Shown here: positions 24,855 to 39,800 of the stretch, piece after piece | Position numbering within the stretch: position 1 is the stretch's first letter | Layout of the letters: every line of letters begins with the position of its first letter | Origin: Ciona intestinalis | Lineage: Eukaryota > Chordata > Ascidiacea > Phlebobranchia > Cionidae | Length of the DNA: 64,000 nucleotides | Direction of reading: 5' to 3' | Assembly (NCBI RefSeq): GCF_000224145.3 | Contig: NW_004190341.2 | Coordinates: 62,001-126,000, forward strand | Made by a program: the position numbers and the translations under genes | The notes under the pieces: generated by a model | Databases searched by the model: none | Seen by the model: the letters and a program-made list of their open reading frames with translations, nothing else | Told to the model about the DNA's origin: nothing

Positions 24855-27800
24855 CTGAAAATATAAGATTTCTATTATTAATGTCATGGTAACAGAGCTA
24901 AGATAAGTTTAAATATTGAGGTGTTTACAATAATGGAAACATATACCAACAACTGTGGCAGAATCAAGCATTAAACCCATTATTCTCATACACCTCTCGC
25001 CCACTTACGAGTTACCACGTTTGTAACTTATTTATCCTCGCATGGAGGGGCAACGACAGCCGTTATAACACGGGTGTTCTGTTTCATACATCTCGTGCCA
25101 GCTTACCAGTTACCACAAATGTAACTTTGCCGTAACTTTGTAACTTTGCCGGTGATTCATGGTATGACCAACAACTAATTGCCATTAAGTGTCTTGTCGA
25201 AGACCATACACGCCTACAACTGTAGCAGCAACGAGCCTCGAACCCGGTAACCCCTAGTTCAAGCACTCTAACCAAGTTAATTTTCCTAATATAAAAAAAT
25301 ATATTAGGTAATTTTCCTAATATAAAAAAAAAGAAATCGCGTTCGTTTACGAGTTCGTTACAAATTTGGATATGAGCGATTATGACATCATAAGTAGCAT
25401 ACAAGGTGCGTGAAATTTAAACTTTCCGATTGACGTAAATGACGCAAATCGAGGCAGGAAACGCCATTCAGGCGTTCGCAGTGTTGCCAGATAAAAATTG
25501 AAGAAATCTCAGTGTTTTACAAAAACTGTAAAAATGCCATTTTAAATATTTAAAATTTTTGTGCAAAAAATCTACGAAATTAAATAATTGTTTGAATATT
25601 TCAATTTCAAAAAGCAATAAAAGCTAAAAAAGTAAATGAAATTGTTATTTTGAAAAAAAGGAAAAATGTTACATTAATCTATTAAGCAACAAAACTTTAC
25701 TTGAAATTATTATTATTTTTTTTTAATTTGAAGAATTTTTCATGTGGCAACACTGGCCGTAAGGATCCAATTGATACAAGTTAATTATATATTTATGGTA
25801 ATGTTGAGAAGCTATTACTTCCTGTAAGGATGTAAGCATTGATTGGTAAAGTATTAAAGGGAGTTTGGCAGAGGAGAATGTTAAATTGTGAAAGTTAATT
25901 CTGTAAAAGTAAAATTACAAAAATGAGGTTTATTTTTCTGTGTTTTGTTTTGTTAGTAAGTGCTGGGTTTAATGAAGCAAAAAGAACCAGGTAATTTATA
26001 GAGTTAATAATATTTAATTAAAATATGAGTTACATGGGTGTTCTGTTTCATACACCTCATGCTTGTTTACAAGTTACCATGTATGTAACTTATTTATCCT
26101 CGCATGGCGGGCAACGACAGTCGTTATAACTTGGGTGTTCTGTTTCATACACCTCATGCTTGCTTACAAGTTACCACGTATGTAACTTATTTATCCTCGC
26201 ATGGCGGGCAACGACAGTCGTTATAACACGGGTGTTCTGTTTCATACACCTCGTGCCCGCTTACAAGTTACCGCGTATGTAACTTATTTATCCTCGCATG
26301 GCGGGCAACGACAGTCGTTATAACACGGGTGTTCTGTTTCATACACCTCGTGCCCGCTTACAAGTTACCGCGTATGTAACTTATTTATCCTCGCATGGCG
26401 GGGCAACGAAAGTCGTTATAACACGGGTGTTCTGTTTCATACACCTCGTGCCTGCCTTCAAGTTACCATGTATGTAACTTATTTATCCTCGCATGGCGGG
26501 CAACGACAGTCGTTATAACTTGGGTGTTCTGTTTCATACACCTCGTGCCCGCTTACAAGTTACCGCGTATGTAACTTATTTATCCTCGCATGGCGGGCAA
26601 CAACAGTCGTTATAACTTGGGTGTTCTGTTTCATACACCTCGTGCCCGCTTACGATTTACCACGTATGTAACTTATTTATCCTCGCAAGGCGGAGCACTG
26701 ACAGTCATAACATGTACGATCTGTTTCATACACCTTGTAATTAATTAAAACATTAATACAGTTAATTAATTTTCGAAATAATATTTAAACATAACTGGCT
26801 CGTTGTTTGTCTGCTAGGTGTAGCGACCACACTTCTTACAACTAAATATAAATATGTTTTAACCATAATTTAAAGACTGTAGTTTTGTCATCCTGTCTTT
26901 TGGTTTAAACCACTTTTTTAATCTTCGCTTCCGTAATCAACTATGTTTTAGAGTTGAGTCAGAAAATGAGATTAATAGCATACAGTACTTTATACACAAG
27001 GCACACATGGTGTATTCATACACTTCATGCTTACTGTCAAGTTATAACATGGGTGTCTTCTTATACACCAGACACACATGGTGTGTTCATTCATACACCT
27101 CATGCTCACTGTCAGGTTAAAAAATGGGTGTTGCACACCATACATGGTGGCTTTATACACCTCATGCTCACTGCCTAACCACCTAACCCTCACTATCACA
27201 GAGTCATCAGCAAATGGAGGTTAACGGCAATCGCGAACAAGTTATTCGCGCACAGGCTTTTCATGGAGGTAGCGAGGACGACCCCCGAGCAAGAAAACTT
27301 TTTTATTTCTCCGTACGCAGTGTCCGCTGGGTTGTCTATGACCTTATATGGCGCCCACTCAACCACGGCAAGGGAAATAATGGACACGCTTGGCTACACA
27401 CAACTTTCAACGTAAGAAAATAAATTTATTCATTACTTCAGCTACCAAGCTTAATGTTAATAATCATTTAGCGGCTCATCTGGTATAACCAAAAGTTGCG
27501 CAGCAAACGAAAGTCTGTAATACACTACGTTTTTACCAGATTTTATACCCACTGTTTATATTAGTGGCTCATCTGATATAAAAACGTAGTGTATTTCAGA
27601 TGTTTGGTCCGATATTTGGCAAGACTACCGTCTTTTCCTACCCAGTTTTTTACAAGAACTAATAATGCCAACAGTTTTTGATGATACATTTAGTAAAATA
27701 AAGACTTTTTAAGTCCCATGGCATGCCTCACTGTAGGACCTCACCCATATAGAATAGAATGTGCATATACAATGTTAGGGTAATGGCCAACTCTGGCCTA

Positions 27801-30800
27801 AATCTCAGGTCCCATGGCATGCCTCACTGTAGGACCTCACCCATATAGAATGTGCATATAAAATGTTGGGGTAATGGGCCAACTCTGGCCTAAATCCCCA
27901 AATCAAACGAAATTTAAATCGAACCAAACTCCAGGTCCGGCAACTTCAACCAAGCGAAAGTCCCTCGTTTATACCAGAAGATGTTGCACCAAGTTCACCA
28001 AAAAGACCATGGGTTTGAGCTCACTTCAGTAAATCGAATGTTTGGGGAATCAAGGAACATATTTGTCCCCAGTTACGTGAAGGGAGTTGAACATTTCTAT
28101 GGTGCTAAGCTTAAAAAGGTCGGTCTACTGTGATTAATAAATACTTTGGTGGTTTGGTATACTGTGATTAATAAATACGTTGGTGGTTTGGTATACTGTG
28201 ATTAATAAATACGTTGGTGGTTTGGTATACTGTGATTTATAAATACTTTGCATTTTACACAACATGTTTTATGCAATGCCTTATTACAACCGGCCTGAAA
28301 AAATGTCTTTACTTATTTTGGCGCAAGTAGTCCTATTAACTCTATTGCAAAACTTTTTGACATCCCTGGCGTAAACCCCAGGTCCCATATCCTACCTCAC
28401 TGTATGACCTCACCAATATAGAAAACAACAGCCATTTCCGAAAAAATAGGCAAGTTCAAACGCAATTTCTTAAATTCAGGTTCCTTTCCGACGAAACCCC
28501 GAGAGAGCTCGACAAGAAATAAACACCTGGGTTGAAGAAGTGACAAACGGGACGATACGAGAAGCTCTTCCACCTAATTCTGTAACCGCTGAAACTTTGC
28601 TTGTGCTCATGTCTACACTCTATTTTAAGGTGAATATAACGGGCTTAATACTGTGGTGCAAAATAAATTAGAATATAATTTCTATTTGGTCGATAATGGG
28701 TTGTTTGTATCGTCTCTTGCTAAGTTATATATGGGGTATACGTGGTAACTCGTAAGCGGGCACGAGGTGTATCAAACAGAACACCCGTGTTGTAACAACT
28801 GTCGTTGCCTCGCCATGCAGGGTCAATAAGTTACATACGTGGTAACTTGTAAGCGGGCACGAGGTGTATGAAACAGAACACCTGTGTTACAACAACTGTC
28901 GTTTTCCGCCATGCAGGGTCAATAAGTTACATTCGTGGTAACTCTTAAGCTGGCACGAGGTGTATGAAACAGAACACCCGTGTTATAACGACTGTCGTTG
29001 CCCACCATGCGAGGATAAATAAGTTACATAGAACTTGTAATATGGCAAGTTACATACGTGTAATTCATCATTATTATTGCATCTACAGGGCTTATGGGAG
29101 AAACCATTTGAAATAAACTTACGATCAACTTTCTACACAACAAACAACGAACAATACCAAACGGACTTCGTTCAACAGACCATGTTTGCCTTGCATTCGT
29201 TCTCAGAGCAATTTCAAGCCCATATTGTAGAACTACCGTTTAAGACTTGTAAGTGGGACTGGTTGTGTAATACATGTATATAAGCATATATGAGAACTGT
29301 TAAAAATACTGTGGTCGGTCAAATACAACTTAACTTATATAAACACCTGTGAAAAGTGGTGCAACCAATTCAAGGTTTTTGTTTTGTTGACACTTTGTAA
29401 AACCAGCTGTCAAAAATACTGAAGTGTCGGTCAAATACAACGTAACTTATATAAACACCTGTGAAAAGTGGTGCAACCAATTCAAGGTTTTTGTTTTGTT
29501 GACACTTTGTAAAACTGGCTGTCAAAAATACTAAAGTGTCGGTCAAATACAACGTAACTTATATAACACCTGTGAAAAGTGGTGCAACCAATTCAAGGTT
29601 ATTGTTTTGTTGACACTTTGTAAAACCAGCTGTCAAAAATACTGAAGTGTCGGTTGAATACAACTTAACTTATATAAACACCTGTGAAAAGTGGTGCAAC
29701 CAATTCAAGGTTATTGTTTTGTTGACACTTTGTAAAACCAGCTGTCAAAAATACTAAAGTGTTGGCCATATAAGTAAATACTAACTTACAAGTACTAAAT
29801 TTTACCCTCCCCCTACAGCATCCAGCAGATACAAAATGGTTATGCAACTAATACTGCCTGAAAGCAGAGGTGCCGACAATTTAAACTTAATTGAAGATCA
29901 GTTTGATGAAGAAAACTTTGATTTTGCTACAGAAGACCAAGAGAATATAAGTGTGAGTGTTTATGAAGGGGATCCCAACTTTTTTTACACCGTGGTCCTT
30001 TGAAAATTGAAAAAAAAACAATGGCCTCCTACCCAGCATAAATGCAAAGCATAAATTTTTTATCTTTTAAAATATTTATAAACGTATTTTAATTAAAAAA
30101 ACTTGTTTATACAGTAACTGGTAGCTAGAATGATAAAATTATATGAATAAAATTTATGTGGTGATGTAACATAACTGGGGTTCCCAACCTTTTTAACACC
30201 TTTGAAAACTTTGAAAAATCAGTGCTCTCCTATTATTACCTATTTCAAAAAAATAAGGTAAACGTGTTCCATCTTCCTCAGCCTTGCTATATAATGAGTC
30301 TGTAATCGATAATTGTAACTCTAATAAAAACCAATTATTACATCACAGGTTACTATACGACTGCCCAAATTTCGACTTGAATACGAAACAGATTTAAAAG
30401 AAACACTTTACAATATGGGAATCCAAAGTCTTTTCTCGCGCGGTGAGGCAGATTTAAGTGGGATCAGTACAAATGGGGACCTCAGTTTGGGATCGGCTCA
30501 CCATAAAACATTCATACAGGTTGTTAAAACTACTTTGGTTTAACTTTTAACATTATTGGGCAAGACACTTAACGGTAATTGCTTCAAGCCAGTGTTCACT
30601 AATGGGTTGTCTATATTGTCAACCGTACATAAAAACAATTACTCAAGTTACATACGTGATAACGCATAAACGGGCACAAGGTGTATTAGACAGAACACCT
30701 GTGTTGTAACGACTGTCATTGCACCGCCATTCGAGGATAAATAAGTTACATACGTGGTAACTTGTAAGCGGGCACGAGGTGTATGAAACAGAACACCTGT

Positions 30801-33800
30801 GTTACAACAACTGTCGTTTTCCGCCATGCGAGGATAAATAGGTTACATACGTGGTAGCTCATAAGCGGGCACGAGGTGTATGAAACAGAACATCCGTGTT
30901 ATACCGACTGTTGTTGCCCCGTCATGCGAGGATAAATAAGTTACATACGTGGTAACTCGTAAGCGGGCACGAGGTGTATGGAACAGAACACCTGTGTTAT
31001 AACAACCGTTGCATAAACAAGTATCATTCATTCATTCAACCCAACTTTATAACTACATGTTGTTGAACCCTTCCATATTATAAAGAAAAGATTTTTTTGA
31101 CAACTTATCCTAACTATCCATTATTCTGTTAAAAAATTAACCAAGAGGTTGTAACTACAGGTTGACGAGTCTGGGACGACAGCGGGCGCGTCGTACGCAC
31201 AAGGTGGATTCAGGAGTGTTTCGGACCTTGACCTTGTGTTCAACCATCCATTCATTGTAATAATAAGAGAGAAATACACACAAATGCCTATGTTCATGGG
31301 AAGGGTGGCAAGGCCAATGTATTAACGACATTTAACAACAAACTTTTGAACTTGGAGTTCACAGTTCAAACAAAATAACTAAATTAGTTTTCTTTTGACA
31401 ATATCCATTACTTGCTAAATATTTAATCTATCATTCAACAACAAACAAGAATTTACCTTTGAAAATTACTATTTATAAATTACAACTAAACAGGTTTCTT
31501 TGGCTATAATTATATCGCATTACATTACATTCTCTATTGCCCAATACTTCACCAATAACTAAATAAAGCTATCATTCAACAATAAACCTGAATTTGAACT
31601 TTGTAATTAACAACAAAACATGGATCAACCAGTTTTCAATTAGTATCACCAATATATAACTTTTTCTATTGCGTATCACTTTGCCCAATCAATTAATTAA
31701 TAGAACAATAAACATAAATTTGAACTTGTAATTCCTATTCATAAGATACAATTAAACCAGTTTTTGTTTACCTTCGATATTCCTATTCCTATTACCCGTT
31801 ACTTGCTAATTAATTAAAGCAATTAATTCAACCACTAACTTTTATCAACAATTCATAATGCACAATTAAACCAGTTTTTGATTTCCATTATTATGCTAAA
31901 CAACTACGACAATTAAACAACAACCAACATCAAGTTAAACTTTGTAGTTTATAAAAACTAAATCACTTTTCTATCATTGTAACTTAAAATTTAACCACTT
32001 TTCCATTACTATTACCAATTTCATACTTTTTCTATGCGTTTTACTTTTACCAACCAATTAAGAAATTTATTCAACAAATATAAAACATTGTATTCTGTTA
32101 CTTCTGCTACCAGTCAAAGTAAAAACATCTTATTAAGTTTTCAACTGCATCAGTTTTTACGCAATATTGTATATGTTTTCTGTGTGAACTATTTCTGCCA
32201 TACATTATATATATCTAACAAAACTTTTCTTGCAATTTCATTTTTGTCCCTACATTTTTAAATGCCTGTTCAGGACATCTTTATAAAGAAATAAAGACGT
32301 CAAACGATGGTATACAAAATGAATTGCAAGAACAGCTTTATTAGATTGCTTTGCTATTTCATATAATATTACAATGCTCCTATACATTAATGTACTGCTA
32401 TAATACATTACTGGTATAGCCTATGCTTTATTATACATAATATAACATGTTTGGTATTTCTACAATATATATGTACTACTATACAAATAATGCATTGCTG
32501 ATTTTCTATAATGCAAATATGCTGTACTACCATGCTAAATGTCTTGCTATACATATTATTACAAGCATTACTATAGATATTTAAACATGTACTGATGTAA
32601 TTACTTCATAATTCAACACAAACTGACCTACACCTCATACTGCACAGCATCGAACGTTATTAAAATAATAAAGTTGATCAAAAAATATTTGTGTGTAAAC
32701 ATTATGTTGTCGGGTTAACTAGTTTTGTGTCAAAGAATTCACAATAATCTATAGATACCAATATATAAGACTGTCAGGGAACCTGGGATTTAGGCCAGAG
32801 TTGGCTCATTACCCCACCATTGAATATGCACATTCTATTCTATATGTGTGTGGTCCTACAGTGAGACACGCCATGGGACCTGGGATTTAAGCCAGAGTTG
32901 GCTCATTACCCCAACATTGTATATGCACATTCTATTCTATATGGGTAAGATCCTACAGTGAGGCACGCCATGGGACCTGGGGTTTAGGCCAGAGTTGGCC
33001 CATTACCCCAACATTGAATATGCACATTCTATTCTATATGGGTAAGATCCTACAGTGAGGCACGCCATGGGACCTGGGATTTAGGCCAGAGTTGGCCCAT
33101 TACCCCAACATTGTATATGCACATTCTATTCTATATGGGTAAGATCCTACAGTGAGGCACGCCATGGGACCTGGGGTTTAGGCCAGAGTTGGCCCATTAC
33201 CCCAACATTGAATATGCACATTCTATTCTATATGGGTAAGATCCTACAGTGAGGCACGCCATGGGACCTGGGGTTTAGGCCAGAGTTGGCCCATTACCCC
33301 AACATTGAATATGCACATTCTATTCTATATGGGTAAGATCCTACAGTGAGGCACGCCATGGGACCTGGGGTTTAGGCCAGAGTTGGCCCATTACCCCAAC
33401 ATTGAATATGCACATTCTATTCTATATGGGTAAGATCCTACAGTGAGGCACGCCATGGGACCTGGGGTTTAGGCCAGAGTTGGCCCATTACCCCAACATT
33501 GAATATGCACATTCTATTCTATATGGGTAAGATCCTACAGTGAGGCACGCCATGGGACCTGGGATTTAGGCCAGAGTTGGCCCATTACCCCAACATTGTA
33601 TATGCACATTCTATTCTATATGGGTGAGGTCCTACAGTGAGGCACGTCGTGGAACCTGGGATTTAGGCCAGAGTTGGCCCATTACCCCAACATTGTATAT
33701 GCTCGTTCTATTCACAAATATAACAAACCAAACTTACTTTATCAGCATCTGATGTTTGTACATTTGCCGGAACCTTTTTCTTATATTCTTCTTTACTTAT

Positions 33801-36800
33801 TTTATCTTGAAGAGATTTTAATTTCTTTTCCTGGTCAGCTCTCTTGGTTGCCAGCTTAGAAATTTCTTTTTCCAAGTCAATTAAGCCCTGGGTGTATATG
33901 GTTTAGCTGTAAAGTGATGAGTTATGCATATACAATGCTTTATACTTAATGCTGTTACCACTGTGGGCTTATTAATCCTTGGGCAAGACCCCTAACAACA
34001 ATTGCCCCAACCCAGTGGTCTCTAATGGGTTGTCTAAATTGGGTGTTAAGTAAGTTATACGCTAAGCATTGGGTAGTACTGTATAAGAACATAACTAATT
34101 TATGTAAGTCATATACTTATGCAAGACTTAGTTGCAAGGCGTTCAGTAATGTTTCCAAAATGGTAAGTTAGCCGGACTTAATGCTGCTACCATTATGGGC
34201 TTATTAATCCATGCGGCAAGACATCTAAGGGCAACTTGTACGATGGCACGAAGTGTATGAAACAGAACACCTGTGTTATAACGACTGTTGTTGACCAGCC
34301 ATGCGAGGATAAATAAGTTACATACATGGTAACTTGTACGATGGCACGAAGTGTATGAAACAGAACACCTGTGTTATAACGACTGTTGTTGACCAGCCAT
34401 GCGAGGATAAATAAGTTACATACATGGTAACTTGTACGATGGCACGAAGTGTATGAAACAGAACACTCGTGTTATAACGACTGTTGTTGACCAGCCATGC
34501 GAGGATAAATAAGTTACATACATGGTAACTTGTACGATGGCACGAGGTGTATGAAACAGAACACCCGTGTTTTAACGACTGTTGTTGACCCGCCATGCGA
34601 GGATAAATAAGTTACATACGTTGTAACTTGTAAGCAGGCACGAGGTGTATGAAACAGAACACCCGTGTTATAACGACTGTTATTGCCCCGCCATGCGAGG
34701 ATAAATAAGTTACATACGTGGTAACTTGTAAGCGAGCACGAGGTGTATGAAACAGAACACCCGTGTTATAATGGCTGTTGTTGCTCCGCCATGCGAGGAT
34801 AAATAAGTTACATACGTGGTAACTCGTAAGCGAGCACGAGGTGTATGAAACAGAACACCCGTGTTATAACAACTGTTGTTGCCCAACACTAGCACTAATA
34901 CGTTCAAACACAAATAGACATCCTATTTATTATTTGACATAGAAACAATATATTCCAGCCGTGTTATAACACCTATGACATCACAATTACCTTCAACATA
35001 AGATTGACGTTACATTTATCGTTAACAATGGCAACAGCGCACCCCGGTGGCGGCTTCTCCGAGGATCCTAATACTTTGACGAGCGACGAGTAGGATAATG
35101 TTTGTATTGTTGTCACGTAACGTGTAACAATGGCCTTTGTTTCATCATCGTTACAATGGACGTATACTGTGGAGGGATACGTATATTAGGCTTGACAGTG
35201 AGCATAAGGTGCATAACTATATTTAACTACACAGTATTTAAGCTGTTTAAGCTGGGCTCATCTGGTATAAAAACGTAGTGTATTTCGGATATTTCGTCTG
35301 CCGTTTCAACTCTGGGTCTAAATACCAGGTCCCATGGCGTGTCTCACTGTAGGACCTCACCCATATAGAATAGAATGTGCATATATAATGTTGGGGTAAT
35401 GGGCCAACTCTGGCCTAAATCCCAGGTCCCATGGCGTGCCTCACTGTAGGACCTCACCCATATAGAATAGAATGTGCATATACAATGTTGGGGTAATGGG
35501 CCAACTCTGGCCTAAATCCCAGGTCCCATGGCATGCCTCACTGTAGGACCTTACCCATATAGAATAGAATGTGCATATACAATGTTGGGTTAATGAGCCA
35601 ACTCTGGTCTAAATCCCAGGTCACATAGCCGCCTTACTGTAGGACCTCACCCATATAGAATAGAATGTGCATATACAATGTTGGGGTAATGTGCCAACTC
35701 TGGCCTAAACCCCAGGTCCCATGGCGTGCCTCACTGTTGGACCTCACCCATATAGAATAGAATGTGCATATACAATGTTGGGGTAATGTGCCAACTCTGG
35801 TCTAAACCCCAGGTCACATGGCATGTCTCACTGTTGGACCTCACCCATATAGAATAGAATGCGCATATACAATATTGGGGTAATGGGCAACTCTGGCCTA
35901 AATCCCAGGTTCCATGGCATGCCTCACTGTTGGACCTCACCCATATAGAATAGAATGTGCATATACAATGTTGGGGTAATGTGCCAACTCTGGTCTAAAC
36001 CCCAGGTCCCATGGCATGCCTCACTGTAGGACCTCACCCATATAGAATAGAATGCGCATATACAATATTGGGGTAATGGGCAACTCTGGCCTAAATCCCA
36101 GGTTCCATGGCATGCCTCGCTGTAGGACCTCACCCATATAGAATAGAATGTGCATATTCAATGTTGGGGTAATGTGCCAACTCTGGTCTAAACCCCAGGT
36201 CCCATGGCATGCCTCACTGTAGGACCTCACCCATATAGAATAGAATGCGCATATACAATATTGGGGTAATGGGCAACTCTGGCCTAAATCCCAGGTTCCA
36301 TGGCATGCCTCGCTGTAGGACCTCACCCATATAGAATAGAATGTGCATATTCAATGTTGGGGTAATGTGCCAACTCTGGTCTAAATCTCAGGTCCCGTGA
36401 CATGTCTCACTGTAGGACCTCACCCATATAGAATATACAAGGTTACTTACAATCTGCTTTGGTCTTGGTGAGATTATATTCCGACCTGAGTGACCGAGTT
36501 ACTTTGTTCAAATTTAAAACAAAATCAACTTCTTGCTCGATCTTTTCATTACGCCAGTTCAACTGTGATGTAATAATCATAGTTTATTATTTAATAATAG
36601 AACCAAAGACACACTCAGTATTACAACGTGGAGTTTAAATAGAAGAATGTAACTGCATCACATTTCATCATTTAGTTAAAATGCTTCGGACTCTACATTT
36701 TGAGATTCAATCAGGATTTGGCAGTTTTTTTTGTAAAATATTTCACCCATATAGAATAGAATGTGCATATACAATGTTGGGGTAATGGGACAACTCTGGT

Positions 36801-39800
36801 CTAAATCCCAGGTCCCATGGCATGCCTTACTGTATGGCCTCGCCCATATCGAATAGAATGTGTATATACAGTGTTGGGGTAATGGGCAACTCTGGACTAA
36901 ATCCCAGGTCTTCAATCAGCTCACTCACCCATACAGAATATAACAACAGTAATTATAACCACTACCACACAAACCTTTTCAATCTCCGGCCAGTTAGACA
37001 CGGTCACACTTGGCGTGTCATCTCCTGATCGTCGTGGCAACCGTTGCCATAGTTCCTCGCTGATAAATGGCATGAGGGGGGATGTTAAGTGGAGCGCTAC
37101 ATCGAGACAAGTGTATAATACGTTCCGTGATGTCATAATGGCATCGGGATTGTTGCCGGAGAAGACGGGTTTCAAACATTCCTGGGTAAAAATCAATGTC
37201 AATGACGTATTTATGATTTCATGATATATGTTATTGTTATTATTGTTGCACATTTACATATTCATATTGTTACAAACAAATGAATTCCAATGATATATGC
37301 CATTGTTCCGTACCATACATGGGATAATGGGCCAACTGTGGTCCTCACATGGCAGGAGCTTACTGATATACAATAGAAAGCACACCATACACGGTGGCTT
37401 CATACACCTCATGCTCACTGTTGAGTTAGGATACTTTCATGTTTATGCTCGGGGTGGGAAACCAAGGGGTTTAATACACGGGTGTTGCACACCATACATG
37501 GTGGCTTCACACACCTCATGCTCACTGTCAAGTTAGGATACTTTCATGTTTATCCTCGGGGTGGGAAACCAATGGGTTTAATACACGGGTGTTGCACATC
37601 GTACACGGTGGCTTTACATACTATATAAACAAGCTAAACACATTATAACCTACCAAATATACATCACATAACTCATACAACCAGAAGTTAAACACAGCCG
37701 TTGTATAAACAGGGAACTCATATTTGGCCAATCCATCAGAACTTAATTTCACAGCCTGCGATAATTTGCTGAGAATCCATAAATCCATGTGACTTTCATG
37801 GCCGTTCAACTGCATAGGATGTAAGTTTCATTATTAGCTGATGAATGAACGTCCATATATTGTATAGGTGAGGTCCTAACTGTACATTATTGAGGCCAAC
37901 GACAGCCTGTTGCATACACCTCGTGCCCGCTTACGAGTTACCATGTTTGTAACTTATTTATCCTTGCGTGGTGGGGCAACGACAGTCAATATAACACAAG
38001 TGTTTTGTTTCATACACCTCGTGCCCGCTTACAGATGTAACTTTGTGGGTGATTGTTTTTCTGTATGGCTTCATACCTTCAGTCCACTTTCCAGTAATGC
38101 ACCGAGCATATATAGTAAGGTATTTTCTCATCCCATTTGGTAGTAAACAAAGAACTTTCAAGGAATTATAAAACCGTATCCTCACGACTCTCATAAACTG
38201 GTAATAATTGTTTAAAACACGATCAGGATATTTAGATATTATGCGCTAAAGGTGTCCTTTACCCCACCCTACTATACATGTATATGTAAATACATAGCAT
38301 ATACATGCATCTATATATGCATACATAACATTATACATTACATTATATATATACATATATATTATCTAACCACCTGTGCTGTTGTACTTGGTACAAAACC
38401 TTCACCCAAACCCCTCATAGCAAATTTAAACGCGTTCCATAATTTGTTGCAGAAATGTCGATATCCGAGAATTCGGTTCACGTCTAAGTTGATGTCACGT
38501 CCTATAGATATCATATAATATCAATAGATATCATATAATATAAACAGATATGATATAATATGTTATTGAGTGTCTATAAACTGCCTCAATGGGGTCTAGA
38601 TGGTAACACCCTTGGTGTTGGGGTAATAGCCCATGGTGTGCCTCACTGTAGACCTCACCCATATAGAATATAAAACACTCAAGTCTCATCCATACCTTGA
38701 CAAGTATAAGCACTTAGTGCGAACCTCAATGCATCACTCCCACACTCAGGTATACCATTGGGATAATCTTCCTTCTGGCCCGCCATTGCTTTTTTAACTT
38801 CTTTCTCATCCAAGTTACCAGTTAATAAAGATTTGTGAAGGTCCTGAAATTACTGTGTTACTACTCTGAACCCAGGATCCTTGGTTCTCCAACCTTGGCC
38901 TGGATTCGAACCCAGGATCCTTGGTTCTCCAACCCTGGCCTGGATTCGAACCCAGGACCTCTGGTTCTCCAACTCTGGCCTGGATTCGAACCCAGGATCC
39001 CTGGTTATCCAACCCTGGCCTGGATTCAAACTCAGGATCCCTGGTTCTCCAACCTAGACCTGAATTCGAACCAAGGATCCCTGGTTCTCCAACCCTGGCC
39101 TAGATTCGAACCGAGTACCCCCCTCTTACCTCCAGAGATATCCCTGTTACAACATCTAATGGGTCGATTACATTTCCAAGTGATTTGCTCATTTTGCGAC
39201 CGTGGGCGTCGCGTACCATGGCGTGCAGATAAACTTCTTCAAATGGTAGTTTGTCTGGAAACAAGTTTCAAATATTCTATGAAGTTGGGGCAAGATGGGC
39301 CATGGTATTGATGGGGCAAGATGGTACATGTTAGTATTAGGGCAAGATGGCACACAATATTATTGGGACAAGAAGATAGCCCATGCTATTATTGGGGCAA
39401 AATGGCACACTGTATTAATGGGGGAAGATGAGACACGTTATTGTTGGGGCAAAATGGCACATCTTATTATAAGGGGGCAATATGGTACATGTTATTATTG
39501 GGGCAAGATGGTCCATGATTAGGAAACATAGGATATTATGTGGGACAGGTACCCATCTTACCCCATAGTACTATAATCCCGGTTTCGATACACACAAAGA
39601 ACTATAGATACCACAGTGGGACTTGAACCTGGTAACTTACCAGTAAGCATCAGAGAGAACATGACCATTCTTGCAACCCAGAAAAACAAGATATCATGTC
39701 CGGTTTCCAGCAAGGTGCCCGGGAAAAAGGTCTTCAAGTCTTCTGTCTGGTGAAGGTAAAAGTTATTTAATTAAGTTTCTTCATTATATTCTATTCTGTG

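Noticed and set aside
26027..26742. CRISPR-like array of regular repeats
   Set aside because: Units are contiguous 97-bp monomers without unique spacers, there are no cas genes, and the DNA is clearly eukaryotic.
27214..27423. Open frames on both strands ([14 protein letters not shown]...; [13 protein letters not shown]...)
   Set aside because: The real frame is a third one on the plus strand, serpin exon 2 (27202-27411), which reads [13 protein letters not shown] and joins exons 1 and 3 in phase.
33668..33740. VARS1 ending by read-through of the donor after exon 33887-33738 (stop after VSLVCYICE)
   Set aside because: It would remove the conserved end of the coiled coil, and the GTAAGT donor is strong. 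The exon at 24854-24780 restores the expected ending.
38835..39311. 158-codon plus-strand open frame with [16 protein letters not shown] repeats
   Set aside because: Translation of the 40-bp intronic minisatellite, running on across the antisense of VARS1 exon 39254-39130.
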